A DNA stretch of 64,000 nucleotides from Endozoicomonas sp. G2_2 (lineage in GTDB: Bacteria > Pseudomonadota > Gammaproteobacteria > Nevskiales > Salinisphaeraceae). Every line of letters starts with the position of its first letter. Positions within the stretch are counted from its first letter, which is position 1. Positions 1 to 8,179 of the stretch are shown piece by piece. The translations under genes and the position numbers were made by a program. The notes under the pieces were generated by a model. The model ran no database searches. It saw only the letters and a program-made list of their open reading frames with translations, and was not told the origin of the DNA. The stretch covers positions 62,001 to 126,000 of the forward strand of contig NZ_JAGHQU010000005.1 of NCBI RefSeq assembly GCF_017744135.1. Reading direction: 5' to 3'.

Positions 1-24
1 GCGGGCGTTTGCGATGATGCCCGC
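1..24 (-). terminator. weak candidate hairpin after mtnD
   Basis: A GC-rich inverted repeat (GCGGGC, 12-nt loop, GCCCGC) lies just past the stop of the minus-strand mtnD gene. It could end the mtnBCD transcript. There is no clear U-tract, the loop is long, and the window edge cuts the context, so this is tentative. Confidence 0.3.
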
Positions 25-39
25 CCGGATGAGGCGGTT

Positions 40-603
40 TCAGCCTTGGCCGAGCATCTGCTCGCCGGACGGCCGGAAATCACGGGCGATATCGGTACCG
101 GTGAAGTTCGCCACCCAGCCTTCCTGGTTGTTGAACAGGCGGATCACCTTGAAATGCGGCTTGTCGCCCATGTCGAACCAGTGGCGGGTGCCGGCCGGCA
201 CGCTGATCAGGTCGTTGGCCTCACAGAGCGTGGCATAGACACGGTCGCCGATATGCAGGGTGAACAGCCCGGCGCCGTCGACGAAGAAACGGACTTCGTC
301 CTCGCTGTGGGTATGTTCGTCCAGAAATTTGGCGCGCATGGCGTCTTTCTGGGGGTGTTCGGGATGCAGGCCGATGACGTCCCAGGTCGCGTAGCCGAAC
401 TGCTGCTGCAGGCGCTCGATATCGTCCGCGTAGGCCTCGCCGATCTGTTCGGGCGTGGCGTCGGCGGCTAGCTGATGGCTGGCCGGCCAGCGCTCGAAGA
501 GCACGCCCACGGTATCCAGCTCGCGCGCGATCTCGTCGGCCTCGCGGGTATCGAGAATCGGCGTGTCGGTATCGTTTTCGTTATAGACGGTCAGTTGGCT
601 CAT
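40..603 (-). CDS. mtnD: acireductone dioxygenase MtnD (methionine salvage)
   Basis: A 187-residue cupin of the acireductone dioxygenase family. It oxidises 1,2-dihydroxy-3-keto-5-methylthiopentene to formate and 2-keto-4-methylthiobutyrate (Fe form), the direct precursor of methionine. The metal ligands are visible: His97 and His99 in EHTHSEDE, Glu103, and His141 in GTRHWFD, spaced as in the family. Length is normal for bacterial MtnD. It is the last gene of a minus-strand mtnB-mtnC-mtnD run, 42 nt after mtnC, so all three chemical steps from methylthioribulose-1-phosphate are encoded together. mtnA and mtnK or mtnP are not in the window. The start codon is an ATG. The assignment is firm. Confidence 0.95.
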   Translation of the reverse strand: MSQLTVYNENDTDTPILDTREADEIARELDTVGVLFERWPASHQLAADATPEQIGEAYADDIERLQQQFGYATWDVIGLHPEHPQKDAMRAKFLDEHTHSEDEVRFFVDGAGLFTLHIGDRVYATLCEANDLISVPAGTRHWFDMGDKPHFKVIRLFNNQEGWVANFTGTDIARDFRPSGEQMLGQG

Positions 604-645
604 CGCATCACTCCGCGCGTCGGTCCAGATTCGGCCCAGGGTCGA

Positions 646-1392
646 TCAGAGCAGTTCGATATCTGCGAACGACATCACGACCGGATGGGTTTCGTTCATT
701 CTAGCCTTTTCCTGGGTGTCTTCATCACGTGCCACCCAGCACGTCTGCAGGCCGGCTGTGGCGGCGGCATCGAGCTCGTCGCCGACGTCCGACAGAAACA
801 GCAGCGACGACGGCGGCTCGCCCAGCTCGGCGGCGATCGCCTTGTAGCTGCGGCTTTTCTTCTTGGGCCCGATGCGGGTATCGAAATAGCCCGAGAAAAG
901 ATCGGTGAGATCGCCGTGATCGCTATAGGCGAACAACAGCTTCTGGGCGGCCACTGAACCCGAGGAATAGACATACAGCGCACGGCGATCGTCCGCCCAG
1001 CCCTGTAGCGCGGCCACAGCGTCTTCGTAGACATGGCCGGTGAAGTCGCCGTCGGTATAGCCCTGCTGCCAGACCATGCCCTGCAAGGCCTTGAGCGGCG
1101 TGGACTTGCGATCCTCGTCCATCCATTGCGACAGGATTCCGATCACGCGGTCTAGGTCGGCGTCCGAGGCGTCGGCCTCGGCCCGAACGTCTTCGATCAG
1201 GGCAGCGACTTCGGGGTCGTCGGCGCGGGCGCGTACGAAGTCCGGCAGGTATTCGCGGGCATAGGGGAACAGCACGTCGTGCACGAAGGCGATATCCGAG
1301 GTGGTGCCTTCGATATCGGTGATGATTGCGCGCACGTCCGGTGTGGGCTCCTCGAGGCGCAGCCGGTCGTAATCGCTCATGGTGTCGCTCAT
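646..1392 (-). CDS. mtnC: enolase-phosphatase E1 MtnC
   Basis: A 248-residue HAD-superfamily enzyme that enolises and then dephosphorylates 2,3-diketo-5-methylthiopentyl-1-phosphate, making the acireductone used by MtnD. The family motif I is DIEGTTSD near residue 26, where the Asp nucleophile is followed by Glu-Gly-Thr-Thr-Ser. Later HAD motifs are YSSGSVAAQK (motif II Ser, and Lys), and FLSDVGDELDAA (acidic motif III/IV). The ATG overlaps the mtnB stop as ATGA, so the two are translationally coupled. A second in-frame Met four codons in is an alternative start. Length is slightly above the usual 225-230 because of the N-terminal extension. Confidence 0.95.
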   Translation of the reverse strand: MSDTMSDYDRLRLEEPTPDVRAIITDIEGTTSDIAFVHDVLFPYAREYLPDFVRARADDPEVAALIEDVRAEADASDADLDRVIGILSQWMDEDRKSTPLKALQGMVWQQGYTDGDFTGHVYEDAVAALQGWADDRRALYVYSSGSVAAQKLLFAYSDHGDLTDLFSGYFDTRIGPKKKSRSYKAIAAELGEPPSSLLFLSDVGDELDAAATAGLQTCWVARDEDTQEKARMNETHPVVMSFADIELL

Positions 1393-2015
1393 CGGTCGTT
1401 CTCCAGTTGCCGGCGCTGCATTTCACAGGCGAGCAGAAATTCCCAGCCTTCCAGATGCCGGCGTGCGCTGGCCAGGTCGGCGCCCCAGGCATAGATGCCG
1501 TGGCCGCGCACCAGAAAGCCGTACGCCGCCGCGGCCTCGTCGTAGCGTTGTGCCAGGGCGTCGGCGAGTTCGTCCATGTCCTGGCTGTTGTCGAGCACGG
1601 GCAGGGTAATGCGTGCCTCGTGGCTGTCGTTGCCGGTGATTGCTTTCTGCATTTCGTAGCCCTCGAAATGCAGTTGTTGTGGCTGGCCGATGCGCGACAT
1701 CAGCGTGTTTGCCACGGAATGCACGTGCAGCACCGCGCCGATGGCCGCATCGCGCCGGTATAGCGCGAGATGCAGGCCGGTTTCGGCCGAGGGCTTGCCG
1801 TCGGCCAACAGTTCGCCGGCGGTGGTCATCGGCAACAGATCGGCTGCCGTGAGGGCGGTCTTGTCGACGCCGGAGGCGGTGATCAGCAGGCGTTCGTCAT
1901 TCAAACGCAGCGAGAAGTTGCCGCCGGTAGCTGGGCAATAGCCGCGTTGCGCGAACCAGCGCACGGTTTCGCAGAGGGCTTCGGCGCCGGCGGTCGTTGC
2001 GGCATCGCGGGTCAT
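1389..2015 (-). CDS. mtnB: methylthioribulose-1-phosphate dehydratase MtnB
   Basis: A 208-residue class II aldolase/adducin-fold protein. It dehydrates 5-methylthioribulose-1-phosphate to the diketo compound that MtnC uses. Visible family signatures are the N-terminal GYCPATGGNFSLR segment, the zinc-binding HVHSVANTLMSR segment near residue 98, EGYEMQKAI, and a C-terminal RGHGIYAWG. It is the first gene of the mtnBCD operon. Its upstream region contains no other gene for almost 1 kb, so any promoter lies between here and the structured repeat. I do not see an obvious riboswitch in the leader. Confidence 0.94.
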   Translation of the reverse strand: MTRDAATTAGAEALCETVRWFAQRGYCPATGGNFSLRLNDERLLITASGVDKTALTAADLLPMTTAGELLADGKPSAETGLHLALYRRDAAIGAVLHVHSVANTLMSRIGQPQQLHFEGYEMQKAITGNDSHEARITLPVLDNSQDMDELADALAQRYDEAAAAYGFLVRGHGIYAWGADLASARRHLEGWEFLLACEMQRRQLENDR

Positions 2016-2965
2016 TCGGCTGGCCTTTATTCAACGTCAGGCGCGCATGCTAGCGCTGGGGTGAGGGGGGGCGCCAATGTTGGGTCGTTTGATTTATAGA
2101 AGGGTGTTCGGCTCCGGCGTGGATAGGCTGAGGTGAGCGGTCGTTCGCGCTGTCTTGAGCTGGCGGCCTGTAGAAAGACGCTTGGCCGGAAAGCGCGAGT
2201 GTTCCAATCAATGGCAAGGGTTTGACCGGCTTGGGGTTTCGCACTGTTGTGCGAGTCACTTTTATTTGCTTGTCCAAATAAAAGGCACCAAAACAAAAGG
2301 CACCCTGTCTTGCGCCGATGCTATGCATCGGTTCCCTGCGCGGCTCCGGCCGAAAGAGGACAGCCGGAAACTCGCCGCGCTGCGCGCGACTCAAACATCC
2401 GGCTGTCTTTATCTCTTTCGGCCTCCACTGCTCGGCGCTACGCCCAAGGGAACCCAATACAGACAAAGACAGGCTCGCTATCGCTTCGCAACCAAGATCG
2501 CCGAGCGATCTTGGTCGGACAATGCCGCAGGCGAGTCCGACCGGAACGCAGCCAAACACCGCAATTTCGGCGTGGCAGCTGTTCCAACTCTGTTGCTGGG
2601 TAGGCCGCGCCTGTATTCGGGCCCCGTGTGGCGCGACGAGAAGCGCAGGGCCGAAGGGTGTCCGGCGCACTGCGCCGGTGCGGACAGCATGTCTGAGGAT
2701 CGCCAAAGCGATCCGAGTTCTGGCCGCATCCCTTCGGACCGAGCATCGCAGTGCACCGGCGCTTCGCGCCGGCGCGCCATCTGGGTGTCTTTTTCCTTTG
2801 CTTACTTTCTTTTGGACAAGCAAAAGAAAGTGAGTCGCACAGCAGTGCGAAACCAAAGGTCAGGCGAGCTCGTGAGCGGAGGTAAGACGCGTCGCCTGCA
2901 CCCGTGTCGCCTTCTGCCTCAACGATATCTGAGAAAGAGGCTCGCCATAACGCGAGAGCCGGCCG
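2016..2965. other. 950-bp non-coding interval between mtnB and the GST gene
   Basis: No convincing gene. Long reading frames exist on both strands, but their translations are low-complexity Arg/Ala/Ser-rich text typical of GC-rich shadow frames, and they run through strongly palindromic DNA. The interval holds the mtnB leader (about 2016-2234), the inverted-repeat element at 2235-2854 described separately, and about 110 bp downstream of the GST stop. Confidence 0.75.
2235..2854. repeat. 620-bp structured intergenic element with ~71-bp terminal inverted repeats
   Basis: The left end (2235-2305) and the right end (2783-2854) are imperfect inverted copies about 71-72 bp long, both beginning GGTTTCGCACTG and ending at CACCC when read inward. 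Each arm carries its own small palindrome (GCACTGTTGTGC, or GCACAGCAGTGC) and a hairpin with CTTGTCC at its turn, flanked by the A/T-rich pair TTTTATTTG/CAAATAAAA. Inside are further nested stems: GGCCGAAAGAG (2348 on) against CTCTTTCGGCC (to 2423), GGTTCCC against GGGAACC around it, CCAAGATCG against CGATCTTGG, GGATCGC against GCGATCC, and CCGGCGCTTCGCGCCGG. I see no transposase. From memory, elements of this style are common between genes in xanthomonads, Pseudomonas relatives and Salinisphaera-like bacteria, often mis-annotated as proteins. The function is unknown. Confidence 0.8.
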
Positions 2966-3583
2966 TCACGCTTTCGCGCTTGCCCGCGCCGAAACGCTGT
3001 CATGCCAACGCTTGAGATGCGTCTGCTCCTCGCCAATCCGCAACTTCACCACCCGCGCGAAATCGACCGTGCACAGCGCCGTGACATCGGCGACCGAGTA
3101 GGCGTCGCCGGCGATATATTCGCTATTCGCGAGATGGTTGTTCAGAAAGCCGAACATCTTGGTCGCGCGCTCGAGGCTGATTTCACCGTATTCGGTCGAG
3201 CACTTTTCGCGATCCTCGAAAGCGCGGCTGAGGTTGCGAAACGCCATGGCCACCGGGAACAGCAGGTTGAGCTCCATGCGCCGGTTCCACATCTCGATGA
3301 TGGCTTTTTCTTCCGGGTTGCTGCCCATCAGTGGCGGTTCGGGATGGATCTCCTCGAAATAACGGCTGATCGCCATCGATTCGGCGATGCAGGTGCCGTT
3401 GTCCAGCTCCAGCGTGGGCACGCCGCCGAGCGGGTTCTTCTTCTTGTATTCGTCGGTGAGATTTTCGCCCGCCATGATGTCGAGATTGATGATCTCGACC
3501 TGGTCGAGGTCGATGCCCTTCTCGGCCATGAACATGCGCGCACGGCGCGGGTTCGGGGCACGGTCGCTCTGGTACAGCTTCAT
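2966..3583 (-). CDS. glutathione S-transferase family protein
   Basis: 205 residues with an N-terminal thioredoxin-like GST domain (about 1-80) and a C-terminal helical domain. The glutathione-site motif GGVPTLELDNG with the following AESMAISRYFEE is clear, where the cis-Pro and the Glu-Ser pair bind the gamma-glutamyl group. The start is the ATG reading MKLYQSDRAPNPRRARMF; longer readings of this frame run antisense through the neighbouring gene and are not real. It lies 50 nt after the phosphotransferase gene and is probably the last gene of a four-gene minus-strand operon. The substrate is unknown; the family conjugates glutathione to electrophiles or reduces peroxides. Confidence 0.9.
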   Translation of the reverse strand: MKLYQSDRAPNPRRARMFMAEKGIDLDQVEIINLDIMAGENLTDEYKKKNPLGGVPTLELDNGTCIAESMAISRYFEEIHPEPPLMGSNPEEKAIIEMWNRRMELNLLFPVAMAFRNLSRAFEDREKCSTEYGEISLERATKMFGFLNNHLANSEYIAGDAYSVADVTALCTVDFARVVKLRIGEEQTHLKRWHDSVSARASAKA

Positions 3584-3633
3584 ATTGATACTCGCGGTGG
3601 GTTCGTTATTGTCTCGAAGGCCGTGCGGCGATT

Positions 3634-4698
3634 TCAGGCCGCGCGGATGACGCGCTCGCACTGCTCGTGCAGCACGTTCACGGCGTGGCCGAAAGTGGCG
3701 AAACGCTCGTCGCGAGTCTTGCCTTCGACATAGCGCTTGTAGATCTGTTGCAGGATCACCGCCAGCCGGAACAGGCCGAAGACCTGGTAGAACGGCCAGT
3801 CGTCGACGGCATGGCCGGTCTTGTCGCGATAGCGGGCGAGCATCTCGTCGCGGGTGAGCATGCCGGGCAGATGGGTGGGCCCCATGCGGATATCGAGCAT
3901 CGGCTGCGGGTCGTCGGCTTGCACCCAGTAGGCCATGGAGCAGGCGAAATCCATGACCGGATCGCCGAGGGTGGCCATTTCCCAGTCGAGCACGCCGATG
4001 ATGTCGTTGAGCGATTCGTCGAACACGACGTTGTCGAGCTTGTAGTCGTTGTGGATGATCGCGCGCCGGGTGACATCGGGCATGCGCGCTTCGAGCCACT
4101 GCATGAGCGCTTCGCAGTCGGGCACGTCGTCGGTGCGCGCGTTGCGATAGCGCTTGTTCCAGCCCAGCACCTGGCGCTCGATATAGCCTTCGGGCTTGCC
4201 GAAGTCGGCCATGCCGGCGGCATCGACATCCGTGGTGTGAAGCGCGGCCTGGACGTCGAGCAGCTGTTCGCACATGCGTGTGGCTGCGGCCGGCGACAGC
4301 GATACGTCGTCGGGCAGGTCGCGGCGCAGGATCACCCCGCGCAGGCGTTCCATCACATAGAACTCGGCGCCGATGACGTCTTCGTCGGTGCAGTGCACGA
4401 TCGGCGTCGGGCCGTAGTCGTAGACGCCGTCCAGGCGCGACAGCACGCCGTATTCGCGGCCCATGTCGTGGGCGGATTTCACCTGGCTGCCGAAGGGCGG
4501 ACGGCGGAGCACGTATTCGCGGTCGTCCACCTTGAGCAGATACGTCAGGTTCGACGCCCCGCCGGGGAACTGGCGGATGGTCATGTCGCCTTCGGATGGC
4601 ACCAGGGTAGGCGCGTGTTCGCGGCACCAGTGCGTGAGCGCGGCGGCGTCGATGTCTTCGCCTTCGCGGATGTCCCGTGCCTGGTCGATCGAGGTCAT
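3634..4698 (-). CDS. LvaA/ACAD10-like phosphotransferase (APH fold)
   Basis: A 354-residue kinase-fold protein of the aminoglycoside phosphotransferase superfamily. The nucleotide loop PGGASNLTYLL, the catalytic loop IIHNDYKLDNVVF (Asp base, Asn metal ligand) and the metal-binding VLDWEMATLGDP are all intact. This branch resembles the kinase half of mammalian ACAD10/11 and Pseudomonas LvaA, which phosphorylate 4-hydroxyacyl-CoAs before elimination to the enoyl-CoA, rather than antibiotic kinases. The ATG overlaps the stop of the upstream TetR gene (ATGA), with a good Shine-Dalgarno (GGAGGAG). The operon also carries a histidine phosphatase and GST. No acyl-CoA dehydrogenase is next to it, so the substrate is inferred only. 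Confidence 0.85.
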   Translation of the reverse strand: MTSIDQARDIREGEDIDAAALTHWCREHAPTLVPSEGDMTIRQFPGGASNLTYLLKVDDREYVLRRPPFGSQVKSAHDMGREYGVLSRLDGVYDYGPTPIVHCTDEDVIGAEFYVMERLRGVILRRDLPDDVSLSPAAATRMCEQLLDVQAALHTTDVDAAGMADFGKPEGYIERQVLGWNKRYRNARTDDVPDCEALMQWLEARMPDVTRRAIIHNDYKLDNVVFDESLNDIIGVLDWEMATLGDPVMDFACSMAYWVQADDPQPMLDIRMGPTHLPGMLTRDEMLARYRDKTGHAVDDWPFYQVFGLFRLAVILQQIYKRYVEGKTRDERFATFGHAVNVLHEQCERVIRAA

Positions 4699-5423
4699 GA
4701 ACGCTCCTCCGTGTCTGTTGTAGTGCCGAGACCGTCGATGCCCAGCATGGCCTGGGCGGCCGCGGTCACGGTATCGGCGTAGGCGGCGACGTCCAGGCCG
4801 CGTTCGCCGTGCTTGTGCCGCTTGAGATACCAGTCCTGCAGCATGGCCTTGATCAGCCCGGCCGCGATCTCGGGTTGCACGTCGGCATACAGCGACTGCT
4901 GCTGTCCGGCGCGGATGATGTCGGCGAAGATCCGCTCCGAGCCCTGTTCCATGACCACGGCCTTGCGGCGTTCGTCCGGCGCGAGGTGGTGGGCCTCCAT
5001 GTAGAGGAAGAAGAACCACTCGCGCAGCGCTTCGGTGGTCAGCAGGTGGGCTTCGATGGCGGTTGCCAGGCGCACACGGCTGTCGTCGATGCCGTCCAGC
5101 GCGCTGTCCATCACTTCACCGAGGGTGAGCGACACGCGCCGCTGGATCAGCCGCGCCAGTTCGTCCTTGCTGCCGATATAGGCATACAGGCCGCCCAGCG
5201 ACAGGCCGCTCTCGCCGGCGAGTTCGCGCAGCGTCATGGCGGCGAACCCCTTGCGGTTGGCGATGCGCAGGGTGGCTTCGATGATACGGGTGAGGTTCTC
5301 CGTCGCCGCCTGCGGGCTGCGCACCGCGATCGAGCCTTCGCGCGACTCGACGATCGCCGCGCACAGGCTGCGGCTGTTGAGGTGATGGCGGGCGATGAAC
5401 GCGTCGAGTGTGAGCCGGTGCAC
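4695..5423 (-). CDS. TetR-family transcriptional regulator
   Basis: 242 residues from a GTG start that lies 8 nt after the stop of the upstream phosphatase gene. An N-terminal helix-turn-helix is visible (MTLRELAGESGLSLGGLYAY followed by IGSKDEL), the classic TetR DNA-binding layout. The C-terminal two-thirds should form the ligand-binding dimer domain. Its stop overlaps the start of the phosphotransferase gene. Because it sits inside the operon it probably autoregulates, and may also control the divergent SDR gene at 6242. The ligand is unknown; an acyl-CoA or fatty acid would fit the neighbours. Longer upstream starts in this frame overlap the phosphatase gene and seem less likely. Confidence 0.88.
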   Translation of the reverse strand: MHRLTLDAFIARHHLNSRSLCAAIVESREGSIAVRSPQAATENLTRIIEATLRIANRKGFAAMTLRELAGESGLSLGGLYAYIGSKDELARLIQRRVSLTLGEVMDSALDGIDDSRVRLATAIEAHLLTTEALREWFFFLYMEAHHLAPDERRKAVVMEQGSERIFADIIRAGQQQSLYADVQPEIAAGLIKAMLQDWYLKRHKHGERGLDVAAYADTVTAAAQAMLGIDGLGTTTDTEERS

Positions 5424-5431
5424 GATCGCGC

Positions 5432-6133
5432 CTATCGAAAGGTGATCAGCGACGCGTCGCCGGCGGCACGCAGGGCCGCGATGTCGTTGAAGCCGAGCAT
5501 GCGCCAGCCGTCGCGGGTCGAGCGCAGCTCGTTGATGGCCGCGTTGTATACGCTCCAGTTGAGCTCGATGGTCTTGGCCTCGCTGGCATCCGTCGCGGTC
5601 GCAATCGATACCGCGATCGGCCCGCCCGAGGAGAACACGCCGATGCGGCTGTCCTTTGGGTAGTCGCTGCGCAGCCGTTCCAGCGCGCGCTGTACGCGCG
5701 CACGAAAATCCGCCCAGGCCTCGCACCCGGGGTGTTCGTGTGGCGTGTTCGCCAGCCAGTGGCGGGTGACTTTCTCGAACACCTTCTGAAAGACGCGCCG
5801 GTCGGTCTTGAGTTGGTCTCTGGCTTCGCCGAGCTCCGGGTGTTCGTCGAACACGCGCGGGACATAGGCCTGGAAGATGGCGTCGGCGTCGTACTCGTTG
5901 AAATCGGCGTCGGTCGCGATCTCCGGCGCGCCGGGCAGGGCCTCGCGGGCGAGTTCCGCGGTACGCCGCTGGCGCTGCATGTCGCCACAGATGAGCACAT
6001 CGAAATGCTGATTTGCGGCCGCGAGGTGACGGCCGACCAGGCGGGCCTGACGTTCACCGGTTTCGGACAGGCGGTCGTAGTTCGCCGCGCCGAAGCTGGC
6101 CTGGCCGTGGCGAATGAGCAGGAGTTGGGTCAT
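5432..6133 (-). CDS. histidine phosphatase family protein (SixA/PhoE-like)
   Basis: 233 residues of the phosphoglycerate-mutase-like histidine phosphatase superfamily. The catalytic LLLIRHGQASFG (phospho-accepting His) is at residues 4-15, and the second-half motif GVFSSGGPIAV contains Gly-Gly-Pro where many relatives have Gly-His. The second catalytic His is therefore uncertain. I chose the ATG giving MTQLLLIRHG, since this places the motif where the family usually has it. It heads the minus-strand operon with the TetR, phosphotransferase and GST genes. Similar phosphatases often sit beside ACAD10-like phosphotransferase genes. The physiological substrate is unknown. Confidence 0.87.
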   Translation of the reverse strand: MTQLLLIRHGQASFGAANYDRLSETGERQARLVGRHLAAANQHFDVLICGDMQRQRRTAELAREALPGAPEIATDADFNEYDADAIFQAYVPRVFDEHPELGEARDQLKTDRRVFQKVFEKVTRHWLANTPHEHPGCEAWADFRARVQRALERLRSDYPKDSRIGVFSSGGPIAVSIATATDASEAKTIELNWSVYNAAINELRSTRDGWRMLGFNDIAALRAAGDASLITFR

Positions 6134-6241
6134 GGCGCGACTATAGGCAGCCCGTGATTGCAGGGTCAACGGGAAACGGACGTTCGTTCGCTATACTGCT
6201 CGACCTGCATATCAAGGTCACGACCGGGGGATCAGCCCAGC

Positions 6242-7066
6242 ATGAGCCAGAACAGCACATCGGACCGGCCTGCCGGCAAGCGGATTGCGATCACCGGTGC
6301 CGGCAGCGGCCTGGGTCGGGAACTGGCGCTGCGCTATGCCCGGGAGGGCTGGCAGGTGGCGGTCACCGACATCCAGACCGGGCGCGCCCGCCGTGTCGCC
6401 GGCGAAGTCAACGAGGTCGGTGGCGAAGCCATGGCCCAGACGCTGGATACCCGCAAGCCCGAGGATTTCGACGCGCTGCTCGAGCGCATCGAACAGACCT
6501 GGGGCGGGCTCGACGTGTTCGTGAACAACGCCGGGGTGTCCAACGCCGGATCGGTGGTCGACACGCCGCTCGCCGACTGGGCGTGGATGCTCGACATCAA
6601 CCTCATGGGCACGGTGCGCGGCAGCCGCGCCGCGTTGCCCCTGCTGCGGGCCAGCCGCGGGCACCTGATCAACATCGCGTCCTTTGCCGCAATCGCAAAC
6701 GCGCCGGGGATGGCCGCCTACAACGCCGCGAAGTCCGGCGTGCTGTCGCTGTCGGAATCGATCCGCGGCGAGGAGCACGACAACGGCGTCGGCGTGACCG
6801 TTGCCTGCCCCGCCTTTTTTGCCACGAACCTGCTCGAATCCTTTCGCGGGACGAACGATCGCCAGCGCGCGATGGTTGAAAAGCTCATGCGACGGGCCAA
6901 GGTCAGTGCCGCCGACGTGGCCGACGACATCCACCGGGCGGCACGCGACAACGAGTTTCTTGTAATCTCCCATCGCACCGCGCGCTGGCAGTACCGCATG
7001 AAGCGGCTGTCGCCGGAAACCTTCTTCAACGCGGTCCTGAAGGCGACACGTTCCTTCACCCGCTAG
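6242..7066 (+). CDS. short-chain dehydrogenase/reductase (SDR)
   Basis: 274 residues of classical SDR type. The cofactor loop is TGAGSGLGRE (TGxxxGxG) near residue 19, followed by DIQTGRA, where Asp after the second beta strand suggests NAD preference. NNAGVSNAG is present, and the catalytic Ser (NIASFAA) and YNAAK Tyr-Lys pair are intact. A C-terminal stretch beyond about residue 230 is basic and aromatic, as seen in SDRs acting near membranes or on lipids. The gene is divergent from the phosphatase-TetR-phosphotransferase operon across about 108 bp, which is probably the regulated promoter region. The substrate is unknown; a hydroxyacyl compound is plausible from context. Confidence 0.9.
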   Translation: MSQNSTSDRPAGKRIAITGAGSGLGRELALRYAREGWQVAVTDIQTGRARRVAGEVNEVGGEAMAQTLDTRKPEDFDALLERIEQTWGGLDVFVNNAGVSNAGSVVDTPLADWAWMLDINLMGTVRGSRAALPLLRASRGHLINIASFAAIANAPGMAAYNAAKSGVLSLSESIRGEEHDNGVGVTVACPAFFATNLLESFRGTNDRQRAMVEKLMRRAKVSAADVADDIHRAARDNEFLVISHRTARWQYRMKRLSPETFFNAVLKATRSFTR

Positions 7067-7117
7067 CGGGGCGTTCAGGGCCGGCGGCCGATCGCGCCGC
7101 TCGATCCGAGACCGACG

Positions 7118-8179
7118 ATGACCGAACCCACCTTCATGATCTATGGCGCCTACGGCTATACCGGCGAGCTGATCGCACGTCAGGCCGTGGCGCAGGGGCT
7201 TTCGCCCGTGCTCGCCGGGCGCCGCGAGGATCAGCTCAAGCCGCTGGCCGACGCGCTTGGCCTGCGCTACAAGGCCTTCGGCATGCGCGAGGCCAGCGAT
7301 ATCGCGCCGTATCTCGACGGAGTCGATGTGCTGCTGCACTGCGCCGGCCCGTTTTCGGCGACCGCGCCGCAGGCGATCGCGGCCTGTATCCAGTCGAAGA
7401 CGCACTATCTGGACATTACCGGCGAAATCAACGTATTCGAGCATGCCTTCACCCGTCACGAGCACGCCGCACAGGCCGGGGTCGTGCTCTGTTGCGGCGT
7501 GGGTTTCGACGTGGTGCCCACCGACTGTATCGCCGCCTATCTCGTGCAAGCGCTGCCGGATGCCGCCGAGCTGGCGCTGGGCTTCGATTCGCGCTCGGGC
7601 TTTTCGCCGGGAACGGCCAAGACGTCGGTCGAGGGGCTGGCCGATGGCGGCAAGATTCGCCGCAACGGACGGATCACGACCGTGCCGCTGGCCGCCAGCG
7701 TGCGCGAGATCGATTTCGGCAACGGCGCGAAGCAGGCCATGACCATCCCCTGGGGCGATGTCTCGACCGCCTGGCATACCACCGGCATCAGCGATATCGA
7801 GGTCTACATGCCGATGTCGCCCAAGCGCATCAAGCAGGTGCAGCGTCTGAACTGGGTGCGGCCGCTGCTCGGGTTGTCGCCGGTGCAGTCGTTTCTCAAA
7901 TCGCGCGCCGCGCGCGTGGCGGGGCCCGACGAGGCCAAGCGCGAAAAAGCGACGACCCATGTCTGGGGCGAAGTCGTCAACGATCGGGGGGACCATCGCG
8001 TGGCCCGCGTGCACGTGGCGAATGGCTATGAGGTGACCGTCCACGCCAGCCTCGCCATCGTGGCGCAGCTGCTGGCGGGCGCGCCGGCTGGCGGTGCCTA
8101 TACGCCGTCACGGCTGGCAGGCAAGGAACTCGTCGAGCGGCTGCCGGGCAGCGGCCGGGTCACGATCAGCGAGGAGTAG
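7118..8179 (+). CDS. saccharopine-dehydrogenase-like NAD(P)-binding reductase
   Basis: A 353-residue protein of the saccharopine dehydrogenase/trans-acting enoyl reductase family. It opens with an NADP-binding Rossmann motif, IYGAYGYTGELIA (GxxGxxG) at about 8-20, then LAGRREDQL, where the Arg pair suggests NADP. Further conserved text is HCAGPFS and YLDITGE. Family members reduce C-C double bonds on lipid or polyketide intermediates in actinobacteria, but most proteobacterial members are uncharacterised. It follows the SDR by about 50 nt, probably as one transcript. Its 3' end overlaps the convergent mtfA-like gene by 14 nt. Confidence 0.87.
   Translation: MTEPTFMIYGAYGYTGELIARQAVAQGLSPVLAGRREDQLKPLADALGLRYKAFGMREASDIAPYLDGVDVLLHCAGPFSATAPQAIAACIQSKTHYLDITGEINVFEHAFTRHEHAAQAGVVLCCGVGFDVVPTDCIAAYLVQALPDAAELALGFDSRSGFSPGTAKTSVEGLADGGKIRRNGRITTVPLAASVREIDFGNGAKQAMTIPWGDVSTAWHTTGISDIEVYMPMSPKRIKQVQRLNWVRPLLGLSPVQSFLKSRAARVAGPDEAKREKATTHVWGEVVNDRGDHRVARVHVANGYEVTVHASLAIVAQLLAGAPAGGAYTPSRLAGKELVERLPGSGRVTISEE

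Noticed and set aside
2016-2234. Possible SAM or other riboswitch upstream of mtnBCD
   Set aside because: I looked for a structured leader typical of SAM riboswitches and saw none; the palindromic DNA further upstream belongs to the repeat element.
2050-3015. Overlapping 268- and 286-codon frames on opposite strands across the repeat element
   Set aside because: Both lie in the nested-palindrome element, both translations include the same-looking Lys/Ser-rich block that arises from the inverted repeat itself, and neither has a convincing start or domain.
2966-4627. 553-codon frame containing the GST
   Set aside because: Only the C-terminal 205 codons match a GST; the preceding part is an out-of-frame reading of the phosphotransferase gene. 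The ATG at 3583 is used instead.
3634-4698. Aminoglycoside-resistance kinase
   Set aside because: The fold is shared, but length, neighbours and the ACAD10/LvaA-like sequence around the catalytic loop fit an acyl-CoA-related kinase; there is no resistance context.
6218-8044. 608-codon open frame on the minus strand
   Set aside because: Antisense to the SDR and the saccharopine-like reductase. His/Arg/Gly-rich text without motif.
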